The notes beneath the pieces are model-generated. The model was not told the origin of the DNA, did no database searches, and saw nothing but the letters and a program-made list of their open reading frames with translations. Of a stretch of 64,000 nt of DNA, positions 43,552-51,111 are shown in pieces. Positions within the stretch are counted from its first letter, which is position 1. The number at the start of each line of letters is the position of its first letter. Made by a program: the position numbers and the translations under genes. The stretch is from Polaribacter reichenbachii (GTDB lineage Bacteria > Bacteroidota > Bacteroidia > Flavobacteriales > Flavobacteriaceae): positions 1,550,001 to 1,614,000 of the forward strand of contig NZ_CP019419.1 of the NCBI RefSeq assembly GCF_001975665.1, given 5' to 3'.

Positions 43552-44196
43552 ATGAAGTATAAATTTGTTTTATTTTTTTTGATAAATTCAGTAGTTCTTT
43601 TTGCTCAGAAAAAGGTGTCAAAGCAATTTCAAACACTTGCTAATGAGGTTAATATTTATACAGCTGGTTTAGATAATTTAGTTGTAGAAAACTCAGATTC
43701 AGACTTTATAGAAGTGTATTTGTATGCAGAAAGTTACGATGACCAACTGATTAAAGTTGATGAGAATAGCAAAGAAGTAAATGTAAAATTTGCTTTTGAG
43801 GGTACCCAAACCAGAGAAGTTATTTTTAGAAAATTTATTACCAAAAGATTACAAAGAGCAAATGTTATTGTAAAAATACCAAAAGGTAAAAAGGTATTTG
43901 TTTTTGGTGAAAATGTAGATTTAGAATCTAAAAATCTTAAAAATGAGTTGGCAATCTATATAGAAAACGGAATTGTAAAACTGAATAAAATACAAGCAAA
44001 TACAATATTAAAATTATATTCTGGTAATGTGTATGCATCTGTAAATAATACAAATTTAGATTTAGTTTCTAAAAAAGGTAAAATTAAAATCGATGATATT
44101 TTTTATAAAGAAAAATATAAAAAAGACTTAGAAAATTCAAATAAAAAACTCTCAACAAACTCCATAAAAGCTAATATTTATTTATCAAGTAATTAA
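43552..44196 (+). CDS. Exported DUF4097-like beta-solenoid protein
   Basis: 214 residues with a signal peptide ending VVLFAQ. The body consists of short repeating strands (NIYTAGLDNLVVENSDSDFIEVYLYAES; KLYSGNVYASVNNTNLDLVSKKGKIKIDD), the pattern of DUF4097 or head-GIN-like adhesin solenoids. It starts 8 bp after the giant T9SS gene and is probably cotranscribed with it. Both separate the ileS-dksA pair from lspA. A role in surface or periplasmic assembly of its neighbour is a guess. Confidence 0.65.
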   Translation: MKYKFVLFFLINSVVLFAQKKVSKQFQTLANEVNIYTAGLDNLVVENSDSDFIEVYLYAESYDDQLIKVDENSKEVNVKFAFEGTQTREVIFRKFITKRLQRANVIVKIPKGKKVFVFGENVDLESKNLKNELAIYIENGIVKLNKIQANTILKLYSGNVYASVNNTNLDLVSKKGKIKIDDIFYKEKYKKDLENSNKKLSTNSIKANIYLSSN

Positions 44197-44211
44197 ACAC
44201 AATAATATTCT

Positions 44212-44219
44212 TATTTTTG
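44212..44219 (+). promoter_or_regulatory. lspA -7 promoter box
   Basis: TATTTTTG, a perfect TAnnTTTG, 19 nt before the ATG of lspA. Confidence 0.55.
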
Positions 44220-44238
44220 TGACTTCAAAATTTAAAAA

Positions 44239-44883
44239 ATGTCAAAAAAGAACATTGCAATTCTTACTATTTTAATAGCAATTATTTTAGATCAAGTAAT
44301 TAAAATCTACGTAAAAACTAATTTTGTTTTAGGTGAAGAAGTAGAAGTTTTTAGTTGGTTTAAAATTCACTTTGTAGAAAACAACGGAATGGCAATGGGT
44401 TTTGAATTTGGTGGAAAAGGAGGTAAGCTTTTTCTAACATTATTTAGAATTGTTGCTGTTGGTGCTATTATTTATTGGTTGGCAGGTAATATAAAACGTA
44501 AAGTGCACAATGCAGTAATTATTGGTATTTCTTTAATTTTTTCAGGTGCAGTAGGTAATATTATAGATTCAATTTTTTACGGAGTTATTTTTGATTCTTC
44601 AGAGCATAAAGTGGCAACATTATTTGCAGATAAACCTTATGGTGAGTTGTTTCATGGTAAAGTTGTAGATATGTTTTATTTTCCTATTTGGTCTGGTAAT
44701 TTACCAGAATGGATTCCTTTTGTTGGTGGCGATTTGTTTACTTTTTTTCAGTACATATTTAATCCTGCAGATTCATACATAACCATAGGTGTAGCTATTC
44801 TTTTTATTTTTAGCAAGCAAGCTTTTCCTAAAGAAGATAAAAAATCTGAGAAAAAGATTACAGAAACTTCATCAGAAATTTAA
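44239..44883 (+). CDS. lspA: Lipoprotein signal peptidase (signal peptidase II)
   Basis: Inner-membrane aspartyl protease that cleaves prolipoproteins at the lipidated Cys. Four TM helices with catalytic Asp110 (GAVGNIIDSIFYG) and Asp178 (FNPADSYI), and the conserved HFVENNGMAMG segment. At 214 residues it exceeds the E. coli enzyme (164) because of a long periplasmic loop (about 117-175), a usual feature in Bacteroidota. Its clients in this window include lipoproteins at 8053, 13672, 23959, 31883 and 61877. It has its own promoter. Confidence 0.97.
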   Translation: MSKKNIAILTILIAIILDQVIKIYVKTNFVLGEEVEVFSWFKIHFVENNGMAMGFEFGGKGGKLFLTLFRIVAVGAIIYWLAGNIKRKVHNAVIIGISLIFSGAVGNIIDSIFYGVIFDSSEHKVATLFADKPYGELFHGKVVDMFYFPIWSGNLPEWIPFVGGDLFTFFQYIFNPADSYITIGVAILFIFSKQAFPKEDKKSEKKITETSSEI

Positions 44884-44960
44884 AAATTTATTAAAATAAA
44901 CTATTGTAATTTTTACTAACTTGTGTAGGGTTTAGATTTAAATTTATAACCTACTTAAGT

Positions 44961-45569
44961 ATGAAGATTTCAAGATATATTCTCATTTTTTTTATTGGTT
45001 TTTTTATTGCCAAATTTTGGTATCAAAAAGACGATAGACATCAACAAAAAGAAGAAATAAAAGTTGTTGTAAATTCCATTAAGAATATGAGTAAATTGGT
45101 TGTTTCTAGTGCCAGTTTCTCTGAAGTGTACAATTTTAAAGACTCAAAAAAATATTTTTACGATTATTTATCTTTTGATAAAGAAGCCATTGTTACAGTA
45201 AATGCTGATGTAGAAGTGGGTTATGATTTATCTAAATTAGAAATACAGATAGATTCTGTTGGTAAAAAAATCATCATTAATCAAATACCAAAAGAAACCA
45301 TTACTATTGCACCAGATGTAAAGTATTTCGATTTAAAACAAAGTCAGTTTAATGCTTTTTCTAAAGAAGAATTAAATAAGATTAATCAAAAAAGTATCGA
45401 TAAAATTAAAGAAACCATTGGTGTTACCAACTTAAAAAAAGAAGCGAAAACACGTTTCTTTGAAGAGATTTCTAAGATTTATCAATTATCAGCCATTTAT
45501 GGTTGGCAAGTTGTAGATAATACAAAATCAGAATTTTTAATTGATTTTCAAAAAGTTATGGATAAATAA
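44961..45569 (+). CDS. DUF4230 family membrane-anchored protein
   Basis: 202 residues. An N-terminal TM anchor (about 4-20) is followed by the DUF4230 pattern: IKNMSKLVVSSASFSEVYNF, YDLSKLEIQID, KIIINQIPKETI and, near the end, ISKIYQLSAIYGW. Family function is unknown; the topology suggests a periplasmic domain on an inner-membrane anchor. It lies 77 bp after lspA and is followed by a terminator, so it may be cotranscribed with lspA. Confidence 0.87.
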   Translation: MKISRYILIFFIGFFIAKFWYQKDDRHQQKEEIKVVVNSIKNMSKLVVSSASFSEVYNFKDSKKYFYDYLSFDKEAIVTVNADVEVGYDLSKLEIQIDSVGKKIIINQIPKETITIAPDVKYFDLKQSQFNAFSKEELNKINQKSIDKIKETIGVTNLKKEAKTRFFEEISKIYQLSAIYGWQVVDNTKSEFLIDFQKVMDK

Positions 45570-45599
45570 AAAGACTGTCAATTTTTTTGACAGTCTTTT
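45569..45599 (+). terminator. Terminator after the DUF4230 gene
   Basis: A 13-bp stem AAAAGACTGTCAA / TTGACAGTCTTTT with a T-rich loop and tail. Confidence 0.88.
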
Positions 45600-45900
45600 A
45601 GCTACATTTAATAAAATCCCCCGATTTTTATTAAATCTTTTTTATTTCGAATTAGTTTACATTTTAATGAACATAGTGTCTTCTAAATTTTCATAGCAAC
45701 TTTTTTTGTAAATAACAATTTTAAATTTATTGATTGTTAAACTACAATGTAAAACTAAAAATAAATAGTGAAATAAATACAGGTATTTATACCTGTTTTT
45801 ATAATTCAGTAGTTTTCATTGGATAGTCTTTAAACCATAAATAATAGATTATAAATATTAATATATGAACTTTTAAAAATGTGTTATTGCTTTTATTTTG
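45600..45900. other. 301-bp gap at the edge of the accessory block
   Basis: AT-rich DNA with no convincing ORF. Its one clear feature is the palindrome at 45779-45796, described separately. Confidence 0.6.
45779..45796. promoter_or_regulatory. 7-2-7 palindrome, site a
   Basis: ACAGGTATTTATACCTGT, a perfect 8-2-8 palindrome containing GGTAT-TT-ATACC. The same core recurs at 49432 and 49453, and a related core at 52227. It lies downstream of the 55-residue gene, so it could also form the end of that transcript. Confidence 0.55.
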
Positions 45901-46068
45901 CTAAAATCCAGTGCCAGGTTCTATAATACTTGCAGCTTGAGCTTTTTTAGGATGGAGAATTAAATATGTTCCTAAAGCGGTTAAGGCTGCATATTTACCA
46001 TAATTTCCTATTTTTTTAATTGCATCTTTTCTTGAGATGTCCTGTTTGTGTTTTGTATTTTTTTTCAT
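45901..46068 (-). CDS. 55-residue mini-protein with Tat-like signal
   Basis: Found by translating the minus strand from the ATG at 46068-46066 to the TAG at 45903-45901. The N-terminus is basic, then comes SRKDAIKKIG, resembling a Tat S-R-R motif with Arg-Lys in place of Arg-Arg, a weakly hydrophobic stretch (YAALTALGTYLIL), HPKK, and a signal-peptidase-like site AQA-A. Cleavage there would leave only ASIIEPGTGF. It starts 26 bp after the T9SS gene and ends the operon. From memory, similar tiny proteins occur in other flavobacteria. The lysine-for-arginine change makes true Tat export uncertain; it may be a membrane-anchored peptide. Confidence 0.72.
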   Translation of the reverse strand: MKKNTKHKQDISRKDAIKKIGNYGKYAALTALGTYLILHPKKAQAASIIEPGTGF

Positions 46069-46094
46069 AATTATTTGTCTTTTAAAATGTTATG

Positions 46095-48329
46095 TTATTC
46101 TAAAATTATTTTTTTAGTAAAGTTAACAGAGTTGTTTTTTAGTTGAACAAGATAAACACCTTTAGATAAGTTTGGTAAATCAATATCTTTACTGGTGTTT
46201 GATGTAAAAGAAGTATTTAATACTTGTTTACCTAGTAAATTAAATATAGAAACCGTTGTTTTTTCGTTTGATAATCCAGTAATTCTTAAAGTAGATTTGT
46301 CTAATTTATAAATGCTAACATTATTTAAAGATATGTTTGTATCAACATTTAAAGTACTAGTAGTTGTATGTAAATAAAATCTTCCAATTCCGTTTAAATT
46401 TTCATTTAATGTGATTTTATAATTGCTATTAGCTTCATCTAAACGAGAAAAAGTATTTGTGATTTTATCCTCTAAAAATATTTTAATACCAGAAGGTAAA
46501 TTTACTGCTTCTGCAGTAAAAGAAATTTCTTTACCAGCAATAGCAGTAACACCAATAGGTACAATCATATTTTCATAATTATTATTAGGTAGTGCTTGTC
46601 TTTTAAAATCTATACCATTACTACTGTTAACTAAATGAGTGTAGATATTTAAGTTAGATGATTGACCTGTAAAGGTACCAATGTCAAAACCTGGGTCTAA
46701 ACCTGTAGTTTTACCTTCTAAATAATTAATTTCTGTAGATTTTGTTTTGGTATCATCAGCCATTAATAAAGTTAATTTTGGGTTTGATGTAGTTTTGTAA
46801 AATGTAATACCATTTTGATGACTTTGCATTGCTTTGGTAAAAGTTACACTAGTAGAAGCTACATTAGAACTAACAAAGAATCCTTGCCCTGGATGAATAT
46901 GACCCGTTTGTAAATCTTGATACTCATCTGCACTAGCATTCCAAACATAAACACTTTCGTGAGTATCGGTTAAAGGAGTTGAATTTACAGATAAAAAAGT
47001 AGCAATGTTAATATATGCAGGATATGGATTACCAATTAAAGTCCATCTATTTTCACCACTACCACCAATATCATTTGCAGTAATTGTTGGATTAACAGGC
47101 GGTGTAGGAAAAGTACCTGTAAAGGTATAATTACCACCACTAGTTCTTTTTAATGAATAACCAGATCCAGAACCAAACGTAGTTGCTGTGCCAGAATCTT
47201 GAAAATAGGTCCAATCACCATTAGCGTTTGATGTATTAATGTATGTGGCAACAGCTTCATTATTACCAGTACCAGATGTGTTAATTCCATTAGCATCATT
47301 CCATATGTCATCAAATTGTTCATTAACAACAGGAGATGAAACTAAATGCCAATTAGTATCACTTACATTAACGTTATAATTAAAATCTCCATTTACAGTT
47401 GCTGTACCCTCGATAATTAAAGAACCTCCACTATTTATTGTTAAAGAAGAGCTTGCATCAATAGTTAAATTATTTGCAACAGCCCCTGTACTAGAACTTA
47501 TAATAGGTTTGTTAGTAACATTTGGTATTTTTATATGATCTGTAGTAATTGGAATACTGTTATATCCCCAGTTACCTGTTGTATTCCAATCTGTATTAGT
47601 AGAACCAAAAAATTTATTTGGTAATGTAGCACCTTTAAAAGCAGTTTTAACACCAGTTGCCCAGGTAAAAGAACCACTTGTTATTGTTCCTCCATTTATC
47701 ATAGCAGCACACTCATCTATAGTACCATTACAATCAGTAGATCCATTATAAAATCCTAAATCTGAAGTGACTCTAGCTGTAGTACCATTTGTTAAATCAG
47801 TAGAGCCTGTTAATTTTGTACCTGTTAAAACAGCAGGTTCTGAAGCATTTATTGTATTTGTTTCTCCCCAGAATGAAAGAAAAACAGTTGGAGCTCTTTC
47901 TGCTCCTAAATAAGCATAAAGCTGATCTCCTGCTGCTAAGTTGAAACCTGAGTTTACTTCTTTTACTTCACCTAAATTAACTGTGGGATTATCATTACCA
48001 CTATTTACTAATATTACAGTTCCTGCACCTAAAGTTTTACCTGTATTATTAGTCCATTCGTTTGTTCCTTCTCCTGTTGTAGAACTAAACCCTGAACCTG
48101 TCCATTCATCATCGTCAAAGATTATTTTTGTGCCTGTTAAACAATCATCTAGTAATACAAAAGCATAATCGGATGTTGAAGGTGAAAGAGTTTTATTCAT
48201 AGCAATAATGGCTATATCACCCATAGCATCAATAGTTCCATTATTATTTTGAGAAATACTTGTTTGTAGAATACAAAAGAAAAGTATTACTGTAATAAAG
48301 TTTCTTTTTAAAAGAGTATAATTTCTCAT
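46095..48329 (-). CDS. T9SS-secreted protein with C-terminal module shared with the giant propeller protein
   Basis: 744 residues, signal peptide ending TSISQ. Residues 28-230 form a domain with GDIAIIAMN, YAFVLLDD, GTKIIFDDDEWTG and GAGTVILVN, a pattern I know from exported proteins of cyanobacteria and Bacteroidota without a settled name. Residues about 245-660 (TDWNTTGNWGYNSIP, NWHLVSSPVVN, LIGNPYPAYI, YVWNASADEY, GQGFFVSSN, GRFYLHTT) parallel the C-terminal 500 residues of the protein at 39476-43543. A T9SS type A sorting domain ends it (LSKGVYLVQLKNN ... KKIILE). It lies in the collar operon, 35 bp after the collar gene. Confidence 0.85.
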   Translation of the reverse strand: MRNYTLLKRNFITVILFFCILQTSISQNNNGTIDAMGDIAIIAMNKTLSPSTSDYAFVLLDDCLTGTKIIFDDDEWTGSGFSSTTGEGTNEWTNNTGKTLGAGTVILVNSGNDNPTVNLGEVKEVNSGFNLAAGDQLYAYLGAERAPTVFLSFWGETNTINASEPAVLTGTKLTGSTDLTNGTTARVTSDLGFYNGSTDCNGTIDECAAMINGGTITSGSFTWATGVKTAFKGATLPNKFFGSTNTDWNTTGNWGYNSIPITTDHIKIPNVTNKPIISSSTGAVANNLTIDASSSLTINSGGSLIIEGTATVNGDFNYNVNVSDTNWHLVSSPVVNEQFDDIWNDANGINTSGTGNNEAVATYINTSNANGDWTYFQDSGTATTFGSGSGYSLKRTSGGNYTFTGTFPTPPVNPTITANDIGGSGENRWTLIGNPYPAYINIATFLSVNSTPLTDTHESVYVWNASADEYQDLQTGHIHPGQGFFVSSNVASTSVTFTKAMQSHQNGITFYKTTSNPKLTLLMADDTKTKSTEINYLEGKTTGLDPGFDIGTFTGQSSNLNIYTHLVNSSNGIDFKRQALPNNNYENMIVPIGVTAIAGKEISFTAEAVNLPSGIKIFLEDKITNTFSRLDEANSNYKITLNENLNGIGRFYLHTTTSTLNVDTNISLNNVSIYKLDKSTLRITGLSNEKTTVSIFNLLGKQVLNTSFTSNTSKDIDLPNLSKGVYLVQLKNNSVNFTKKIILE

Positions 48330-48364
48330 AGTTTGTTTTTTTAAAATTTTAGAATAAGTATAAT

Positions 48365-48967
48365 TTAACTTCTAGAAGGGTAAATACCATATAAACAAAT
48401 AATATAATTTACACCTAAAGAAGGAGGAATGTTATTAAAAGGATAATTATTTCCTGTCATTGAAGCTGTAGCAGTTGAGTTAATTCTAACGGGTAAACTT
48501 TGTCCACCGTACTTTTGTATAGTAGCTCCAGTAAATTCACTAGAATAATTATCTGTTCCAGTGTTTGCTAATATACCTGCTCCTGGGTTGGTTTCATCTG
48601 CGCTACCATCTTCAGAATTAACGGGTATGTCAATTGTACCAGCAGTTTCGCTTACAGTAATAATATGATTGTGAGAAGGTAAATTAAGGTTATTTAAGAT
48701 GGTAGTTTCAGTACCAAATTTAGACCCTAAAGGGATATTACTTAATCCTTGGTTAGCCCCATTTCCTGCTCCTACAATTGCTCTACCACAAAGGTTTGGC
48801 AAACCAAAAGTAGTTCTACCATCTCCACCATAAGTGGTTCCTAAAATTGAAAATAATGCTGTGTTTGATGAAATTGCTAATAATTGACCGCTACAAAAAG
48901 CCCAACCTCTTGGGGCAAAATTTCCTGCGAATATTGATATTTCTCCTATATATGCATCTTGTGCCAT
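48365..48967 (-). CDS. Phage tail-collar domain protein (MdpB-like)
   Basis: 200 residues without a signal peptide. The start MAQDAYIGEISIFAGNFAP, then RGWAFCSGQLL, SNTALFSILGTTYGGDGRTTFGLPNL and GRAIVGAG, is the tail-collar (PF07484-type) pattern of MdpB-like microcystin-dependent proteins. NLPSHNHII is the usual His motif and GVNYIICLYGIYPSR the usual end. No other phage genes are near, so this is a domesticated or non-phage use. It lies between an unknown 117-residue protein and a T9SS protein in one operon. How a signal-less protein joins an export operon is unclear. Confidence 0.88.
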   Translation of the reverse strand: MAQDAYIGEISIFAGNFAPRGWAFCSGQLLAISSNTALFSILGTTYGGDGRTTFGLPNLCGRAIVGAGNGANQGLSNIPLGSKFGTETTILNNLNLPSHNHIITVSETAGTIDIPVNSEDGSADETNPGAGILANTGTDNYSSEFTGATIQKYGGQSLPVRINSTATASMTGNNYPFNNIPPSLGVNYIICLYGIYPSRS

Positions 48968-48991
48968 AATAATATTTTTTTAAGTTATGAA

Positions 48992-49345
48992 TTAGTTTAT
49001 AATAAGTTCTGGTAATCTAATGGCTATCATTGTACCATTTGTTGTGGAAAGATGTAAAGTTCCATAACTATCTAGAGTTGCAGTTAATTCTCCGCCACCT
49101 TCATATCTATAATATGCTTCTGTAGTCTGAGCTCTTATTAAAACTCCCCAAGTTTCTTTAGGTATAGGGTAACCTTCAATTTTTTTATCACCTAAGTCTA
49201 TAAAACTAATTTCTCCAATGCCAGGAATTGTAAAATAGATAGATCCTCGATTGTTAAAGACATGGTTTCCTGATTTTGCTATAGTTACTCCATTTGAAGA
49301 ACCAATGTCGTAGACATAGTTGTTTTTTACTGTAAGTGTGTACAT
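48992..49345 (-). CDS. Unknown 117-residue protein, first gene of the collar operon
   Basis: No signal peptide or TM helix. All-beta composition: MYTLTVKNNYVYDIGSSNGVT, RGSIYFTIPGIGEISFIDLG, TTEAYYRYEGGGELTATLDSYGTLHLSTTNGT. The size and strand pattern suggest a small lectin-like or jelly-roll fold, but I recognise no family. It precedes the collar gene by 24 bp and has a -7 box TACATTTG upstream. Two 7-2-7 palindromes lie further upstream. Confidence 0.75.
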   Translation of the reverse strand: MYTLTVKNNYVYDIGSSNGVTIAKSGNHVFNNRGSIYFTIPGIGEISFIDLGDKKIEGYPIPKETWGVLIRAQTTEAYYRYEGGGELTATLDSYGTLHLSTTNGTMIAIRLPELIIN

Positions 49346-49373
49346 AGATTTTAGTTTTTAGTTAAACTTATTT

Positions 49374-49381
49374 CAAATGTA
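49374..49381 (-). promoter_or_regulatory. -7 box of the collar operon
   Basis: TACATTTG on the minus strand, about 28 nt before the ATG at 49345. No matching -33 TTG is seen, consistent with activator dependence. Confidence 0.5.
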
Positions 49382-49424
49382 TACTTATTGTTTAATTGGT
49401 TTTAGAGCTTAAATAACCAAAAAT

Positions 49425-49471
49425 AAAAACAGGTATAAATACCTAAATGACCAGTATTTATACCTGTTTTT
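49425..49471. promoter_or_regulatory. Paired 7-2-7 palindromes (sites b1, b2), also the RR-gene terminator hairpin
   Basis: b1 is GGTAT-AA-ATACC (49432-49443) and b2 AGTAT-TT-ATACC (49453-49464); their centres are 21 bp apart, two helical turns. Together they form an 18-bp inverted repeat that can fold into a hairpin ending in T on the minus strand, just past the response-regulator stop. They lie some 50-90 bp upstream of the collar-operon -7 box, a normal place for an activator. Confidence 0.6.
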
Positions 49472-49487
49472 TGAAGTTAATGTGATT

Positions 49488-50168
49488 TTACAGATTAAAA
49501 TCTGGTGTAATTTCAATTATTTTTTTTTGAATACCGTAAATAACTAAACCTGCTACGTTTTTAGATTGTGTTTTTAATAGTAAATTATTTCTATGTCCCT
49601 CTACAGTTCTAGGACTTATAAAAAGTTTTTCTGCAATTTCTGAAGTTGTATTTTGTTCGCATATAAGTTCTAATACATCAATTTCTCTTTTAGAAAGTAG
49701 TTTTTTATCTAAATCACTTTTAATACGTTTTCCACTAGATGATATAATGTTTTTATGAATAATGTTAAGTACTTTTTCATCATAATAAAATCCTTTTTCA
49801 TATACCTGATCTATGGTAAAAATCATCATTTTAGGACTAGTGTTTTTAAGTAGGTAAGAAGAGGCACCAACATCAATCATATTAGTAATAAACGATTTAC
49901 CACCATAACTGGTTAATGCAATTATTTTAATGTCTGGATTTTTTTTATGTATAACCTTTGTGGCTTCAACGCCATTAATTTCTGGCATATTTAAATCCAT
50001 TAGAATAACATCAATAACTATTTTAGTATTAACTATAAAGTTTATTAAGTCTTTACCATTTTCTGCTTCATAGATAATGTTAAAATTAAATTCTTTTTCT
50101 AGTAAAAAACGAATTCCTTTTCTAAATAATTCTTCATCATCAGCTATTACTATATTTATTATTTTCAT
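49488..50168 (-). CDS. NarL/LuxR-family response regulator
   Basis: 226 residues. Receiver domain (1-125) with acidic pocket Asp10-Asp11-Glu12 and phospho-acceptor Asp58 (VILMDLNMPE), then LTSYGG and LLKNTSP. The C-terminal LuxR-type HTH (about 155-222) reads SKREIDVLELICEQ and SEIAEKLFISPRTVEGHRNNLL. It pairs with the sensor kinase 12 bp upstream. NarL-type proteins bind 7-2-7 inverted heptamers, and sites of that shape flank the genes of this block, so self-contained regulation is likely. Confidence 0.93.
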   Translation of the reverse strand: MKIINIVIADDEELFRKGIRFLLEKEFNFNIIYEAENGKDLINFIVNTKIVIDVILMDLNMPEINGVEATKVIHKKNPDIKIIALTSYGGKSFITNMIDVGASSYLLKNTSPKMMIFTIDQVYEKGFYYDEKVLNIIHKNIISSSGKRIKSDLDKKLLSKREIDVLELICEQNTTSEIAEKLFISPRTVEGHRNNLLLKTQSKNVAGLVIYGIQKKIIEITPDFNL

Positions 50169-50180
50169 AATCAGAAGATT

Positions 50181-50972
50181 TTATATTATAATTTCAATTT
50201 TAAAACCTTTACCTATTTTACTATCAATATTGTATTTTCCGTTTAATAAAGTAACCCTACTTTCTATATTTTTTATGCCAAGGCCTTTTTTGTTATCGAT
50301 ATTAGCTACATTAAAACCTACGCCATTGTCTGTATAACTATAAATTAGTTCATTGTTTTTGTATGAAATATTTATTTTACTATTATTTGCTTTTCCATGT
50401 TTTATAGAGTTGTTAATTAACTCTTGGGTAATTCTAAATAGATGTAATTCATTTTGCGGAACTAAAAGTTTTTTTGGATAGTTTATTGTGTATTCTATAT
50501 TAATTTTTCTACTATTATTAAAAGTGTCTGCTAATTCTTCTACAGCATCTTTAAATCCAAATTCTTCTAGAATAGGAGGTAGTAGATTGTGAGCAATTTT
50601 TCTGGCACTTTTTAAGGTTCTATCTGTTACTTCTAATATAAGTTTATTAACAAAGGTGTATTCGTCTGGAGTTAATTCTCCATCTAGTAATAGGTTCGCA
50701 TTTAAATTAATTACATTAAGTTTAGAGCTAATATCGTCATGGAGATCTTGTGCAATTCTTTTACGTTCTTCTTCTTGCGTAATAATTATAGATTGTATAA
50801 TCTCTTTTTGATAGGTGATTTCTAAAATGTTTTTTTCAATCTCTTTTTCTACTATTTTCTTTCTAGAAAAAAAGAAAAATAATAAAAGAGAAACTCCCAT
50901 AAGTAGGAGGAATAAAACACCTGTTAACACTATAATTATCACTTGATCTTCTTGTACAAAGAATTCTTCCAT
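50181..50972 (-). CDS. HisKA_3 sensor kinase without a sensor domain
   Basis: 263 residues. A nine-residue N-terminus, one TM helix (about 11-35), a short coiled coil, then the HisKA_3 dimerisation region with phospho-acceptor His78 (ERKRIAQDLHDDISSKL) and the ATPase domain with ELINNSIKHG, DNGVGF and GLGIKNIESRV. This is the NarX/DesK class that pairs with NarL-type regulators. The near absence of an extracytoplasmic domain suggests that the signal comes from a partner, perhaps the multi-TM protein encoded 139 bp upstream. The 12-bp gap to the regulator gene indicates an operon. Confidence 0.92.
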   Translation of the reverse strand: MEEFFVQEDQVIIIVLTGVLFLLLMGVSLLLFFFFSRKKIVEKEIEKNILEITYQKEIIQSIIITQEEERKRIAQDLHDDISSKLNVINLNANLLLDGELTPDEYTFVNKLILEVTDRTLKSARKIAHNLLPPILEEFGFKDAVEELADTFNNSRKINIEYTINYPKKLLVPQNELHLFRITQELINNSIKHGKANNSKINISYKNNELIYSYTDNGVGFNVANIDNKKGLGIKNIESRVTLLNGKYNIDSKIGKGFKIEIII

Positions 50973-50987
50973 TTGGTTTTTTAGATA

Positions 50988-51025
50988 GGTATAATCAAAA
51001 CTACGGAAAAATATTTTTATACCAA
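50988..51025 (-). promoter_or_regulatory. Kinase-regulator promoter with flanking half-sites
   Basis: Minus-strand TTG (51023-51025), a 19-bp spacer and a perfect -7 box TAGTTTTG (50996-51003). GGTATAA (50988-50994) and TTATACC (51017-51023) form an inverted pair around it, matching the half-sites of the 7-2-7 palindromes. Autoregulation is inferred. Confidence 0.55.
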
Positions 51026-51070
51026 GATACGAGTAATTGAGTGAAATAAAAAGGCTGAAGTAAAAATCAG

Positions 51071-51107
51071 GGGTTTATACCTAGTTCAAAATAATAGATA
51101 TAAACCC
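51071..51107 (-). terminator. Hairpin after the multi-TM gene
   Basis: A 9-bp stem GGGTTTATA / TATAAACCC (51071-51079 with 51099-51107), 5 bp past the stop of the multi-TM gene, followed by CTGATTTTTA on the minus strand. Weak but plausible terminator. Confidence 0.45.
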
Positions 51108-51111
51108 TTGA

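Noticed and set aside
48380..48389. GGTAAATACC as another regulator site
   Set aside because: It is inside the collar coding sequence and has the wrong spacing (10 bp rather than 12 bp).
48365..48967. Prophage or tailocin remnant
   Set aside because: Only the collar domain is phage-like. No structural, lysis or integration genes are nearby, and neighbours are regulatory and T9SS genes.
51071..51107. GGTTTATACC as a 7-2-7 operator
   Set aside because: Half-site spacing does not fit; the position right after a stop codon and the stem fit a terminator better.
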